DNA of 64,000 nt from an uncultured Roseobacter sp. Its GTDB lineage: Bacteria; Pseudomonadota; Alphaproteobacteria; Rhodobacterales; Rhodobacteraceae. The DNA is taken from NCBI RefSeq assembly GCF_947488185.1, contig NZ_CANKYM010000004.1:310001-374000 (forward strand), in the 5' to 3' direction. A program made the position numbers and the translations under genes. The notes below the pieces were generated by a model that was not told where the DNA came from, ran no database searches, and worked only from the letters and a program-made list of their open reading frames with translations. Of the stretch, positions 16,662 through 24,598 are shown piece by piece (within the stretch, counting starts at the first letter, position 1; the number at the start of each line of letters is the position of its first letter).

Positions 16662-17285
16662 ATGAAACGGACAGTCCTTTTGCTTCTTGCGGTCAATGCC
16701 GCCCCGGCTCTGGCGGAAGACACGCGCCAGCTTGATGCCCATGAACACGGGGTCGGCGCTTTGAACATCGCCATTGACGGCACGACCGTCGCGATGGAGT
16801 TCCATGCGCCCGGCGCGGATATTGTCGGGTTCGAGTATGCTGCGGAAAGCGAGGCAGATCGCGCTGCCGTCGATGCGGCGGTCGCAACGCTTGCCCGCCC
16901 GCTCGACCTGTTCGTTCTGCCCGCAGCGGCGGCCTGTTCGGTGACACAGGCCAGTGCGGAGCTCGAAAGCGAGCAGGCCCACGACGACCATGACCATGAC
17001 GCGCATAAGGATCACGACGACCATGCGGAGCATTCCGGCCATGAAGACCACGCGGAACACTCTGATCATACAGAACACGCAGAAGAGGCTGGCCACTCGG
17101 AGTTCCATGCGGAATACACGCTGACCTGCGCTGATCCGACGGCGCTGACCGAGATCAGTTTTGCCTATTTCGACACGTTCGAGAATGCCCGCGAACTTGA
17201 GGTGCAGGTCATCGCAGGTTCCGGCGCGCAAGCATTTGAGGTCGAACGCGATGCTCCGACACTGGGCCTGCGGAGCCTGTTTTGA
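16662..17285 (+). CDS. zrgA: ZrgA-family (DUF2796) periplasmic zinc-binding protein
   Basis: 207 residues. Signal peptide at 1-18 (LLLLAVNAAPALA), then the DUF2796 core: RQLDAHEHGVGALNIAIDG, the typical opening, and FEYAAES. Between about residues 105 and 145 there is a His/Asp-rich loop with more than a dozen His, an obvious zinc scavenging segment, and a C-terminal beta domain. In Vibrio cholerae the ZrgABCDE system is a Zur-regulated zinc importer, with ZrgA as the periplasmic zinc-binding part. Gene order here (DUF2796, ATPase, FtsX-like permease, two DUF3299 proteins) matches that system. The two Cys (in AACSVT and LTCADP) may form a disulfide. Confidence 0.85.
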   Translation: MKRTVLLLLAVNAAPALAEDTRQLDAHEHGVGALNIAIDGTTVAMEFHAPGADIVGFEYAAESEADRAAVDAAVATLARPLDLFVLPAAAACSVTQASAELESEQAHDDHDHDAHKDHDDHAEHSGHEDHAEHSDHTEHAEEAGHSEFHAEYTLTCADPTALTEISFAYFDTFENARELEVQVIAGSGAQAFEVERDAPTLGLRSLF

Positions 17286-17286
17286 T

Positions 17287-17982
17287 GTGACGGATGCCAT
17301 TCTGCATCTTGTGACTGTCGACTTTCGCTGGCGCGGGCGGTCGGGGTTTTCCGTGTCGGTGCCGGATTTCGCCATGAATGCGGGTGAAACGGTGCTGCTG
17401 CTGGGCGAAAGCGGGTCGGGTAAATCCACGCTCCTGTCGCTCATTTGCGGCACAATGCTGCCGGATGCCGGGCAGGTACATATTGCGGGTGCGGATTTGA
17501 CCACGCTGTCGAACGGCGCGCGCGACAGATTCCGGGCGGAGCAGATTGGTGTTATTTTTCAGCAGTTCAATCTGCTGCCGTTTGGTACGGTGATCGACAA
17601 CATCCTGTTGCCACTCCGTTTCGCGCCCGAGCGACGCAAGCGGGCGGGGGATGCGAAGGCCACTGCGGCCACACTCTGCACCGCACTTGGCTTGCCCGGA
17701 GAGATTCTCGGCCACCGCGCCAACACGCTGAGTGTCGGGCAGCAGCAGCGCGTTGCGGTGGCACGGGCACTGATCGGTCAGCCCCCGCTGATCATCGCGG
17801 ATGAACCCACATCGGCGCTGGATGCCGACAGCCAGGCGGTGTTTTTGGATCTGCTGTTTCAACAAACCGCTGCAAACAAGGCCTCGCTGCTGATGGTCAG
17901 CCATGATCCGCGTCTTGCAGATCGGTTTGACCGGGTGGTGCGGATGGAAGATATCGCCAGCGTTCATCGGGTCGCTGCATGA
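17287..17982 (+). CDS. ABC transporter ATP-binding protein of the Zrg-type zinc system
   Basis: 231 residues from a GTG start 1 nt after the zrgA stop. LolD/MacB-type ATPase: Walker A GESGSGKST, Q-loop in VIFQQFNLLPFGTVIDNI, signature LSVGQQQRVAVARAL, Walker [13 protein letters not shown] and the H-loop MVSHD. The longer frame that starts inside zrgA (17161) is unlikely. The 3' end overlaps the permease gene by 4 nt (ATGA). Together with the permease it forms an FtsX-type mechanotransmission pair instead of a classic ZnuBC translocator, and how zinc crosses the membrane in this family is not settled. Confidence 0.88.
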   Translation: MTDAILHLVTVDFRWRGRSGFSVSVPDFAMNAGETVLLLGESGSGKSTLLSLICGTMLPDAGQVHIAGADLTTLSNGARDRFRAEQIGVIFQQFNLLPFGTVIDNILLPLRFAPERRKRAGDAKATAATLCTALGLPGEILGHRANTLSVGQQQRVAVARALIGQPPLIIADEPTSALDADSQAVFLDLLFQQTAANKASLLMVSHDPRLADRFDRVVRMEDIASVHRVAA

Positions 17983-19229
17983 TCCTGCGACTGGCCATCG
18001 CCTCGCTCTTCGCGCGGGCTCTGACCGTGGGCATGACGATCCTTGCGATCGCCCTGTCCGTGGCCCTCTTTCTGGCTGTGGAAAAGGTGCGGACCGGCGC
18101 CAAGGAAAGCTTTGCCGATACGATCTCCGGCACCGATCTGATCGTCGGGGCGCGGTCAGGGTCCGTACAACTGCTGCTCTACTCGGTGTTCCGCATCGGC
18201 AACGCGACGAACAACGTGAGCTGGGAAAGCTATCAGGACATCGCGACGCGTCCGGATGTAGAGTGGATCGTGCCGATCTCGCTGGGCGACAGTCACCGGC
18301 AGTTCCGGGTAATGGGCACGACGCGGGCTTTTTTTGACCACTATAAGTACCGTCAGGGCAGATCGCTGGAGACAGCGGACGGCGTCATCATGGAGGACCT
18401 CTTTGATACGGTCATCGGCGCCGATGTGGCGGCAACCCTGGGCTACAGCGTCGGTGATCCCATCGTGGTTGCGCATGGTCTTGCCTCCTTCTCCGAGCAC
18501 AAGAACCAGCCGTTTCGCATCTCTGGTATCCTCGCCAAAACCGGCACGCCGGTAGACCGCACGGTGATCGTCAGCATGGAAGCGATCGAGGCCATTCATG
18601 TGGATTGGCGCAGCGGCGCGCAGATCCCGGGGCAGATCACCCCGGTCGATGTCATCCGGCAGATGGAACTGACGCCCAAGGCCATTACGGCGGCGCTGGT
18701 GGGCGTTGAGAGCCCGTTGCAGACTTTTGCCCTGCAACGCGCGATTAACGAATACCGGCAGGAACCGTTGCTGGCTGTGCTGCCCGGCGTGGCCCTGCAG
18801 GAGCTATGGGGGATTGTGGGCGTTGCCGAGACCGCCTTGCTCGCGGTCTCTGCGATGGTGGTGGTCACCGCGTTGATCGGCATGATGGCGACGATCTTTT
18901 CTAGCCTGAACGAACGCCGCCGCGAGATGGCGATTTTCCGGGCGATGGGCGCGCGGCCCACAACGATCCTGGGGTTGCTAGTGCTGGAGGCGATGCTGAT
19001 GGCGGCCCTTGGCGCGCTTCTTGGTCTTGCGCTGCTCTACGCGGGTCTGAGCGTCGCGCAACCGATGATCGACAGCGCCTTTGGTCTGTGGCTGCCTGTC
19101 ACCGCGCCGTCGCTGCAGGAGCTATGGGTGATACTGGCGGTTGTCGGTGCTGGCGCGATTGTGAGCATGGTTCCTGCTGTGCGCGCCTACCGCATGTCGC
19201 TCGCCGATGGTATGATGGTCAAAACGTGA
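17979..19229 (+). CDS. FtsX/MacB-type permease of the Zrg-type zinc system
   Basis: 416 residues with the MacB/LolC layout: one N-terminal transmembrane helix (about 14-34), a large periplasmic domain (about 35-275), and three C-terminal helices (about 285-410) with the family segment SSLNERRREMAIFRAMGARPTTILGLLVLEA. It overlaps the ATPase gene by 4 nt and is followed by two DUF3299 genes. Such permeases couple ATP hydrolysis to movement of periplasmic partners, here presumably ZrgA and the DUF3299 proteins. Best read as the ZrgC/ZrgB counterpart; the exact letter is not assigned. Confidence 0.87.
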   Translation: MILRLAIASLFARALTVGMTILAIALSVALFLAVEKVRTGAKESFADTISGTDLIVGARSGSVQLLLYSVFRIGNATNNVSWESYQDIATRPDVEWIVPISLGDSHRQFRVMGTTRAFFDHYKYRQGRSLETADGVIMEDLFDTVIGADVAATLGYSVGDPIVVAHGLASFSEHKNQPFRISGILAKTGTPVDRTVIVSMEAIEAIHVDWRSGAQIPGQITPVDVIRQMELTPKAITAALVGVESPLQTFALQRAINEYRQEPLLAVLPGVALQELWGIVGVAETALLAVSAMVVVTALIGMMATIFSSLNERRREMAIFRAMGARPTTILGLLVLEAMLMAALGALLGLALLYAGLSVAQPMIDSAFGLWLPVTAPSLQELWVILAVVGAGAIVSMVPAVRAYRMSLADGMMVKT

Positions 19230-19248
19230 CACATGACGTGAGGTTGAA

Positions 19249-19749
19249 ATGCTGAACCGCAGATCCGCGCTTACCCTTTTCTCGGCTTCCGCCCTTCTGC
19301 CGACGTCGACCTTGGCCGCTGCGCCGAAAGAGGTGATGTGGGATGATCTGATCCCGCCCGGCATCCCCTACTCCGAGATCATCGGGGAGGGGGAGATCGA
19401 CGTGATCAATGACACGTGGAACCCGATCTACGACGCCAATGCGACAAAGTTGAACGAGACGCTGAATGGCGCCTATGTGCGGATGCCCGGCTACATCATC
19501 CCGCTTGATTTCAGTGCCAAGGGCGTGAAGGATTTCATCTTGGTGCCCTATGTCGGGGCTTGTATCCACACGCCGCCGCCCCCCGCCAATCAACTGGTGA
19601 TGGTCAATGCCGACAGCTACTGGCCGGGTAACCAGCTTTGGGACGCGGTCTGGGTAACGGGCACAATGCACACGCAGCTGCAATCCACCGAGTTGGGGCA
19701 GACCGGCTATGCCATCGTGGCCGATGAGATGGAGGCCTATGAATGGTGA
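19249..19749 (+). CDS. DUF3299 protein of the Zrg-type system, first copy
   Basis: 166 residues with a signal peptide (1-22, ending TSTLAA). The DUF3299 pattern is clear: VRMPGYIIPLDFSAKGVKDFILVPYVGACIHTPPPPANQLV near residues 80-120. DUF3299 proteins are exported and are a fixed part of ZrgABCDE-type operons, often in pairs, but their role is unknown; the CIHTPPPPANQ motif with its Cys and His is a likely metal site. It overlaps the second copy by 7 nt, so both are translated together. Confidence 0.87.
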   Translation: MLNRRSALTLFSASALLPTSTLAAAPKEVMWDDLIPPGIPYSEIIGEGEIDVINDTWNPIYDANATKLNETLNGAYVRMPGYIIPLDFSAKGVKDFILVPYVGACIHTPPPPANQLVMVNADSYWPGNQLWDAVWVTGTMHTQLQSTELGQTGYAIVADEMEAYEW

Positions 19750-20252
19750 GGGGGCTGCTGCAAAGGCGCACGGTTCTCGCGGGTCTCGCAGCCGGTGTCT
19801 GCCTGCCGCAGGCTGCGGTGGCTGAGGATTTTGTTGATCTGGACTGGGTCGATCTGTTGCCCGAGAATGAAACGGCCATTCCGACCTTCCTGCGCGGCAT
19901 CGTGGATCATGACGCGGCACCCCTTGCCAGTCAGCAACCCGCCTCCAGCGGTGTCAGAACGGATTGGAATGGTCACATCGTCCGTATTCCTGGGTTCATG
20001 GTGCCCATCGAACACCGCGGAACCGGTGTCGTGGCCTTCATTCTGGTGCCTTATGTCGGGGCCTGCGTGCACGTGCCACCACCGCCTGCCAATCAGTTGG
20101 TGTTCGTTACCACGCAGCAGCCGTATGAAAGCGCAGGCCTCTTCGAGGCTATCAATGTGACTGGCATGTTCGGCGTGTCGGCCGTTTCAACGCAACTGGC
20201 TGAAATCGGCTACGCGCTGTCGGCGGATAAGATCGAGCCGTTCCGGGCCTAA
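19743..20252 (+). CDS. DUF3299 protein of the Zrg-type system, second copy
   Basis: 169 residues, a paralogue of the previous gene: VRIPGFMVPIEHRGTGVVAFILVPYVGACVHVPPPPANQLV lines up closely with the first copy, including the CVHVPPPPANQ metal-like motif. Signal peptide at 1-27 (AGVCLPQAAVA). It differs by a longer acidic linker after the signal peptide (DWVDLLPENE). The operon ends here, 11 nt before a perfect hairpin. Confidence 0.87.
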   Translation: MVRGLLQRRTVLAGLAAGVCLPQAAVAEDFVDLDWVDLLPENETAIPTFLRGIVDHDAAPLASQQPASSGVRTDWNGHIVRIPGFMVPIEHRGTGVVAFILVPYVGACVHVPPPPANQLVFVTTQQPYESAGLFEAINVTGMFGVSAVSTQLAEIGYALSADKIEPFRA

Positions 20253-20263
20253 CCACACGCGCG

Positions 20264-20288
20264 AAACGCTAAGCACACCTTAGCGTTT
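20264..20288. terminator. bidirectional terminator hairpin
   Basis: Perfect 10-bp stem AAACGCTAAG / CTTAGCGTTT with a CACAC loop between the convergent zinc operon and the DHFR-fold gene. The arms end in A3/T3, giving a short U run in both directions. On the minus strand the stop codon and last four codons of the DHFR-fold gene lie inside the hairpin. Confidence 0.7.
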
Positions 20289-20847
20289 GCCCAACTACCC
20301 CGTTGCCAAGGGTCTCTGACCTCACGTGCGCAAGTACGACCGGTTTGGTCCCTGTTTCGAACAGTCTTTTGCCCGTGCCGACCACGACCGGAAACGTCCA
20401 TAGTCGAAACTCATCGATCAGGTCATTGGCCAGTAGTGTCTGGATCAACCGTGCGCTGCCATGCACCTGCAAAAGCGGGCCGTCTTGGCGCTTCAGTTCC
20501 CGAATGGCCTCCACGACATTGCCCGTGATTGGATGGGAATTCTGCCAGGTCAGAGGGTCCGGATGTGACGTCACAACATGCTTTTGCGCCAGGTTAAGCT
20601 GGTCCGACTGGTCCGATTTAGGCGCGCTTGGCCAATGCCCGGCGAAGATGTCATAGGTGTTGCGTCCGAAGAGGATGTCATAGGGCATTGCCATGGCTGT
20701 CGCCGCGACATGCGGCATGGTCTCTTCCCAAAAGGGCGCCGCCCAGCCCCCCTGCGCAAAGCCATTGCTAGGGTCTTCCTCAGCCATGCTGGGGGACTGC
20801 ATGACCCCGTCAAGCGTTACGAAAGTCAAGATTGCAAGATCACGCAT
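20269..20847 (-). CDS. dihydrofolate-reductase-fold (RibD C-terminal-like) protein
   Basis: 192 residues from ATG 20847, preceded by CAGGAG; the longer frame up to 20997 is not similar to the family. Seen are RDLAILTFVTLDGVMQSP (opening strand, DGV), DILFGRNTYDIFAGHWP, and LLQVHGSARLIQTLLANDLIDEFRLWTFPVVVGTGKRLFE, all typical of the small DHFR-like family that includes YwjB/YyaP. NADPH binding is expected but the substrate is unknown. Its upstream neighbours ArsR and AHSA1 form a common trio with this family in proteobacteria. Confidence 0.85.
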   Translation of the reverse strand: MRDLAILTFVTLDGVMQSPSMAEEDPSNGFAQGGWAAPFWEETMPHVAATAMAMPYDILFGRNTYDIFAGHWPSAPKSDQSDQLNLAQKHVVTSHPDPLTWQNSHPITGNVVEAIRELKRQDGPLLQVHGSARLIQTLLANDLIDEFRLWTFPVVVGTGKRLFETGTKPVVLAHVRSETLGNGVVGQTLRCA

Positions 20848-21012
20848 GATAGTCTCCTGATTGATTCTTGTCTGGGAACGCCACGCCAGATCAGACGCGC
20901 ACGGATTGAAACGCCGCAGCATCCAGATCGCTGATCGTTCGAACGCCGTGGCCTTGGATTTTCTCAAGCGACACGAATACCCGCATAAGAACCGCAAGGC
21001 GTAGCGCCCTGA

Positions 21013-21498
21013 TCAGCCCGCTGTGTCGATCAATTCCTCAAGCTTGTCGAAAGCCTGGTGCCATCCACCAGCGCCTGCCGTGCCTTCTTCGACACCGACA
21101 TGCACCATGACCATTCGGGTTTTGCCACCGACTTCCGTCAACTCCACGATCACTTCGGTGATATCGGGAAAGTTGTCAGGCATGCCCATGCTTTGCGGCG
21201 GTATGATCGTGCCATCCGCGTCGCACATGCTTTCCGTATAGACGAGCCGGTGTGGCGGATCGATTTCCTTGTAGACGCCGGTGAACCACATCGTCATTGA
21301 CCGCTCGGGGCTCTGCATGGCCATGCAGATTTTCCGCGTGCCGCCGGGGGCCACATTCATCTCGGCGGTCGGAACGGACATGCCTTTGGGGCCATACCAT
21401 TGCTTGAACAGATTCGGATCCGTCCACATCCGCCAGACCATATCGATCGAGGCGTCAAAGTCCCGTTCAATGCGCACCCATTCCTGCTGATCAGTCAT
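21013..21498 (-). CDS. AHSA1/SRPBCC-domain protein
   Basis: 161 residues of the START-like activator-of-Hsp90 homology fold: opening VRIERDFDASIDMVWRMWTDPNLFKQWYGPKG, central GTRKICMAMQSP...FTGVYKEIDPPHRLVYTES, and closing GAGGWHQAFDKLEELI. These proteins bind hydrophobic ligands; most are not characterised. The start overlaps the ArsR gene by 8 nt, a typical ArsR-AHSA1 operon, so expression is probably controlled by that repressor. Confidence 0.88.
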   Translation of the reverse strand: MTDQQEWVRIERDFDASIDMVWRMWTDPNLFKQWYGPKGMSVPTAEMNVAPGGTRKICMAMQSPERSMTMWFTGVYKEIDPPHRLVYTESMCDADGTIIPPQSMGMPDNFPDITEVIVELTEVGGKTRMVMVHVGVEEGTAGAGGWHQAFDKLEELIDTAG

Positions 21499-21829
21499 TT
21501 GGTGTATCCTTCAAGTCATTCAGTAGCTTGCCCATCATGTCAAAGCGCGTTTCCCAGATGTGTCTGTATTGATCGGTCCAGCTGGCAACTGCTTCGAGGG
21601 GCTTTGTGTCGAGCGTACAGGGGCGGAACTGGGCATCCCTGCCGCGTTTGATCAGGCCCGCTTCTTCCAGCACTTTGATGTGCTTGGAGATCGCTGGCAG
21701 AGACATGTCGAAGGGTTCAGCAAGGTCGTTGACCGTCGCCTTACCCTGCACCAGCCGGGCAAGGATCGCGCGCCGCGTCGGGTGGGCCAATGCAGCAAAT
21801 GCCGCGTCGAGTTGGTCGCTGTCGGTCAT
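21491..21829 (-). CDS. ArsR-family transcriptional regulator
   Basis: 112 residues with the ArsR winged helix: LDAAFAALAHPTRRAILARLVQGKATVNDLAEPFDMSLPAISKHIKVLEEAGLIKRGRDAQFRPC. The Cys metal pair of true metal sensors (ELCVCDL in helix 3) is absent (DLAEPFDM), so it likely senses something other than arsenite or cadmium. It leads the ArsR - AHSA1 - DHFR-fold operon and has a palindromic sequence over its start region. Confidence 0.85.
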   Translation of the reverse strand: MTDSDQLDAAFAALAHPTRRAILARLVQGKATVNDLAEPFDMSLPAISKHIKVLEEAGLIKRGRDAQFRPCTLDTKPLEAVASWTDQYRHIWETRFDMMGKLLNDLKDTPND

Positions 21830-21838
21830 GGGTTTTTA

Positions 21839-21872
21839 TTTAACCATTAAGTTAATTAGTCAAGTGGTTAAA
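21839..21872. promoter_or_regulatory. palindromic operator-like site before the ArsR gene
   Basis: Inverted repeat TTTAACCA - 18 nt - TGGTTAAA with AT-rich spacer, beginning 9 nt upstream of the ArsR ATG. The halves include TTAACCA/TGGTTAA and a further TTAA between them. The position over the promoter fits self-repression, as in many ArsR genes. Confidence 0.5.
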
Positions 21873-22038
21873 TACATACTTTGAACACCCCACCCGGAAG
21901 TAAAAAATCTTGGTCATTCCCGTTGTAGCGATAGGTCGACTACGTTCCCCCTGCCTTTTCCCGCGAGGGGTGAGCCAAGAGCAAAACGGTTCGGTTCTTT
22001 CGGTGAAGCTGAGGGGGGATGCCACGAGGGCGCAGCGA

Positions 22039-23511
22039 TTAATCCGTCCAACCACAAACGTTTTGCGCGAATGCATCTGCGTCTTCGCGCATTTCAAATG
22101 GCGCAATCGCATTGGCTGTTGTCTGCAATTTGGCCACAGATCCATACGGGCGATCGCATGAAGTCTCATCACCCAAATAGAGCTTCTCATCCAGGACATC
22201 CAACCAGAAGCCCCAGGCTTGGGGGTCCTGCGGTGCATCCTTAGCCCACAGCCTGGCGTCCGCCAAGGCGTCGTCGATGTCCTGATCCGTGGCGTGGTAG
22301 CGCACCAGAAAAGGATCATCAGGTGCAAGGCTCTTGGCGATTCTGAAATTCTCCGCCGCCTCATCCGGTGCGTCGGCCGCCAGCAATGCACGGCCCAATT
22401 CGCTCCATGCGTAGGGGTCGAGTTTGTCCACTTCCACCGCCATTTGATAAAACGCAATGGCGTCATCATATTGCTCAAGGTCCTCCATGGTGCGGGCCTG
22501 CGCCGTCCGGATAAACCCGTAGTCAGGCGCGAGCGCTGCCGCTTGCTCAAAGAGATCCATCGCCTGCAGTTGCATCTCGTCTTGCTCAAAGAAGTATCCT
22601 TTTTCCGAGAGGACCTGCCCTTTCAGAAAAAGAGACTGCGCTCTGACCGCATTCCAGTCATCCTTTCTGCGTGACCAGACGCCTTGTTGCTGTCGTGCCT
22701 CATCTCCAACGGCAATCGCCGCTTCGCTGTATGCCAGGGCCTGGTCGTATTCCTGTCGGTCCAGTGCGGCAAATCCCAAGAGGGTTGCGGCTTCTTCAGC
22801 AGTCTCCCCCCGCTGCAGCAACAGTTCCGTCGAGATTTTGACGGCGTAGACGCTCCAGTCGTCCGAGGTGTCGAAATAGTAATACCGCGCCGCGACCAGA
22901 GGATCGATCTCCTCTTCCAGCAGGTGCAGGGCGGTGTCATGGAAATATTCCTCCATTGTCCGGCCATCTATGGCTCCGGCGGAGATGACACGCGTACCGT
23001 CACCTGAAAAAATTCGAATTCTGAGAGACATGTCGTCATGGGCACAGGTGCTTTCCAAGCAGACAAACTCCCCGGCGATGCGCGTTTGCGGCAGGTTGAA
23101 AAGCGACCGCAAGACCTTCGTTATCCGCTGTAGGGACAAGCCTGAACCCGGCTCAACCACGTCCAGCTGGCGTGATGCCGTCTGGATGCGTACGTTCTGC
23201 TTGCTGTCGCCAGTAAAGCTCCTGATCTCTTCGATGGCGTCCCAAAGCATGTTCGAGGCGACAAGGCCCGTGTACCCCTCTTGGCTCAGGGAGGTCGTAA
23301 CTCCGATCTCTTCAAGAACAATCGGCGCGCGGGTCAGGTCTCGAATGGCGACAACCAGCATGGCGACGACCGCCAGAACGGCAACCGCGCTCAGCAGCCC
23401 GGACCTCAGGAACGCCAGATTTGTCAGAATGCGTTCTCTGCGCGAAGGTCCCTTGGCCGGATCGGAACTTTGATCCGCATTGGCAGCGATTTCTTCATTT
23501 CCATCTGGCAT
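22039..23511 (-). CDS. membrane-anchored TPR protein
   Basis: 490 residues. The first 35 residues are polar and charged, then comes a single transmembrane helix (about 37-57), then a large exported domain. Residues about 240-430 show repeated helix pairs with TPR-like spacing (for example AALDRQEYDQALAYSEAAIAV, LFEQAAALAPDYGFIRTAQAR, EDLEQYDDAIAFYQMAVEVDKLDPYAWSELGRALL). A pair of Cys (CLESTC) lies near residue 153. The region between the helix and the TPRs resembles no family I know. The gene stands alone and may act as a scaffold on the periplasmic side or, if inverted, in the cytoplasm. Confidence 0.7.
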   Translation of the reverse strand: MPDGNEEIAANADQSSDPAKGPSRRERILTNLAFLRSGLLSAVAVLAVVAMLVVAIRDLTRAPIVLEEIGVTTSLSQEGYTGLVASNMLWDAIEEIRSFTGDSKQNVRIQTASRQLDVVEPGSGLSLQRITKVLRSLFNLPQTRIAGEFVCLESTCAHDDMSLRIRIFSGDGTRVISAGAIDGRTMEEYFHDTALHLLEEEIDPLVAARYYYFDTSDDWSVYAVKISTELLLQRGETAEEAATLLGFAALDRQEYDQALAYSEAAIAVGDEARQQQGVWSRRKDDWNAVRAQSLFLKGQVLSEKGYFFEQDEMQLQAMDLFEQAAALAPDYGFIRTAQARTMEDLEQYDDAIAFYQMAVEVDKLDPYAWSELGRALLAADAPDEAAENFRIAKSLAPDDPFLVRYHATDQDIDDALADARLWAKDAPQDPQAWGFWLDVLDEKLYLGDETSCDRPYGSVAKLQTTANAIAPFEMREDADAFAQNVCGWTD

Positions 23512-23608
23512 ATTCGCATCCTGAGGTGAGATCCCCGTCGCTGGAAGGCACCCAAATATCGGACGTCTCCATGGGCTTGGTGTCGCCGCTGGGCTTGACC
23601 ATAGTGGC

Positions 23609-23911
23609 TTGGTCGACGAGTTCCTTACGCGTGTGTCTGTTTACGGCACTGAATCTGGCATTGGATACGAGCATGCCACCATGGCCAACGAAGCACCTTT
23701 TGCCACTAACTTTAGCCTGACCTTCGTCCGCGGGTACGATATGGCAGACTCAGCCGTCGAGGTCCTGCGGCGCGATGACATCATTGCTCATCAGCATGTG
23801 GATGCTCAGTCGGTTACCTTCTGCGTGGAGCTTCCCACGACGATCAACTCGGTCAACCCCATCGTAGGTGCCCGACGCGTCGTGGAAGCGATCCTAAGAC
23901 TGCACAGTTAG
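23609..23911 (+). pseudogene. possible remnant of a degraded gene
   Basis: An open frame of 100 codons with no good start (TTG at best) and no ribosome site. The protein text (SLTFVRGYDMADSAVEVLRRDDIIAHQHV, SVTFCVELP) has the feel of real coding sequence, and in the preceding about 60 nt a different frame reads in a coding-like way, as if a frameshift separates the two. There is a faint resemblance to an ACT-type ligand domain, not enough to name it. From here to the tRNA (23912-24119) I see no gene. Confidence 0.3.
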
Positions 23912-24119
23912 GAACAGTTTACTTCTGAGCAAAACTGACCCCCAAAGGATTGGTTGGCGTTAGCTTGAATGGCCACCCTGCGTGCGTCCTTGGATGTCCG
24001 ATACAGGGAAGCTTAACCACAGCAAATTTCGAAACGGCCAACGGCAGCTTTGGGCCGTTGTTGCCCCCTCGTCGTCTCAAGTGGTCGGGCTACGGGATTG
24101 TGTAGAAGCAGATGGTTAG

Positions 24120-24194
<75 letters not shown>

Positions 24195-24291
24195 CTACCA
24201 ATTTCGGGCTTTCTGACAATAGCCCTACTAGTTTTTCCTCCACACTGCCAACTCACTGTTCGAACACTCAATTTTGGAATGGACCCACCCA

Positions 24292-24328
24292 TTACCAAGG
24301 GAGTGCTCTACCTCTGAGCTACAGCAGC
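24292..24328 (-). repeat. duplicated 5' half of tRNA-Thr
   Basis: On the minus strand these 37 bases repeat the first 37 bases of the neighbouring tRNA-Thr, from the GCTGCTG acceptor strand through the end of the anticodon loop, with one difference in the D loop. After the anticodon loop the similarity stops sharply: the 3' anticodon strand, T arm and acceptor 3' strand are missing. It lies 97 bp upstream of the full gene in the direction of transcription and cannot make a tRNA. Confidence 0.85.
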
Positions 24329-24414
24329 GCCGATCGATGGGGTGATTAGACCCAAACCCGCAGCGGCGCAAGCCCAATCTGGACGCTTTGTGCCACCTGC
24401 GATAGACAAGCGCC

Positions 24415-24594
24415 ATGGCACAGAAAGCAGACCCCAAAGATTCCGCCAAGGCGAATGATGCGCGCGCAGATCGGCTCAAAGCCGCGCTGAAGGCAAACCT
24501 TGCCCGACGCAAGGCCCAGGCCCGCGCGCGGGCTCAGGACCAAGGGGCAAACACAGGCACTTCGGCTCCGGCCGGACCAGAAAAGGACGCATAG
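24415..24594 (+). CDS. small Ala/Lys/Arg-rich protein upstream of murA
   Basis: 59 residues starting with ATG 24415, with a strongly charged, Ala-rich, helix-prone composition ([20 protein letters not shown]) and a short polar C-terminus. It ends 4 nt before the murA ATG, so the pair is almost certainly cotranscribed. I recall similar short proteins before murA in other Rhodobacteraceae, with no known function. A nucleic-acid or ribosome contact is possible given the basic helix. Confidence 0.7.
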   Translation: MAQKADPKDSAKANDARADRLKAALKANLARRKAQARARAQDQGANTGTSAPAGPEKDA

Positions 24595-24598
24595 GCGC

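Noticed and set aside
24292..24328. A second functional tRNA-Thr
   Set aside because: Only the 5' half is present; no T arm or acceptor 3' strand follows.
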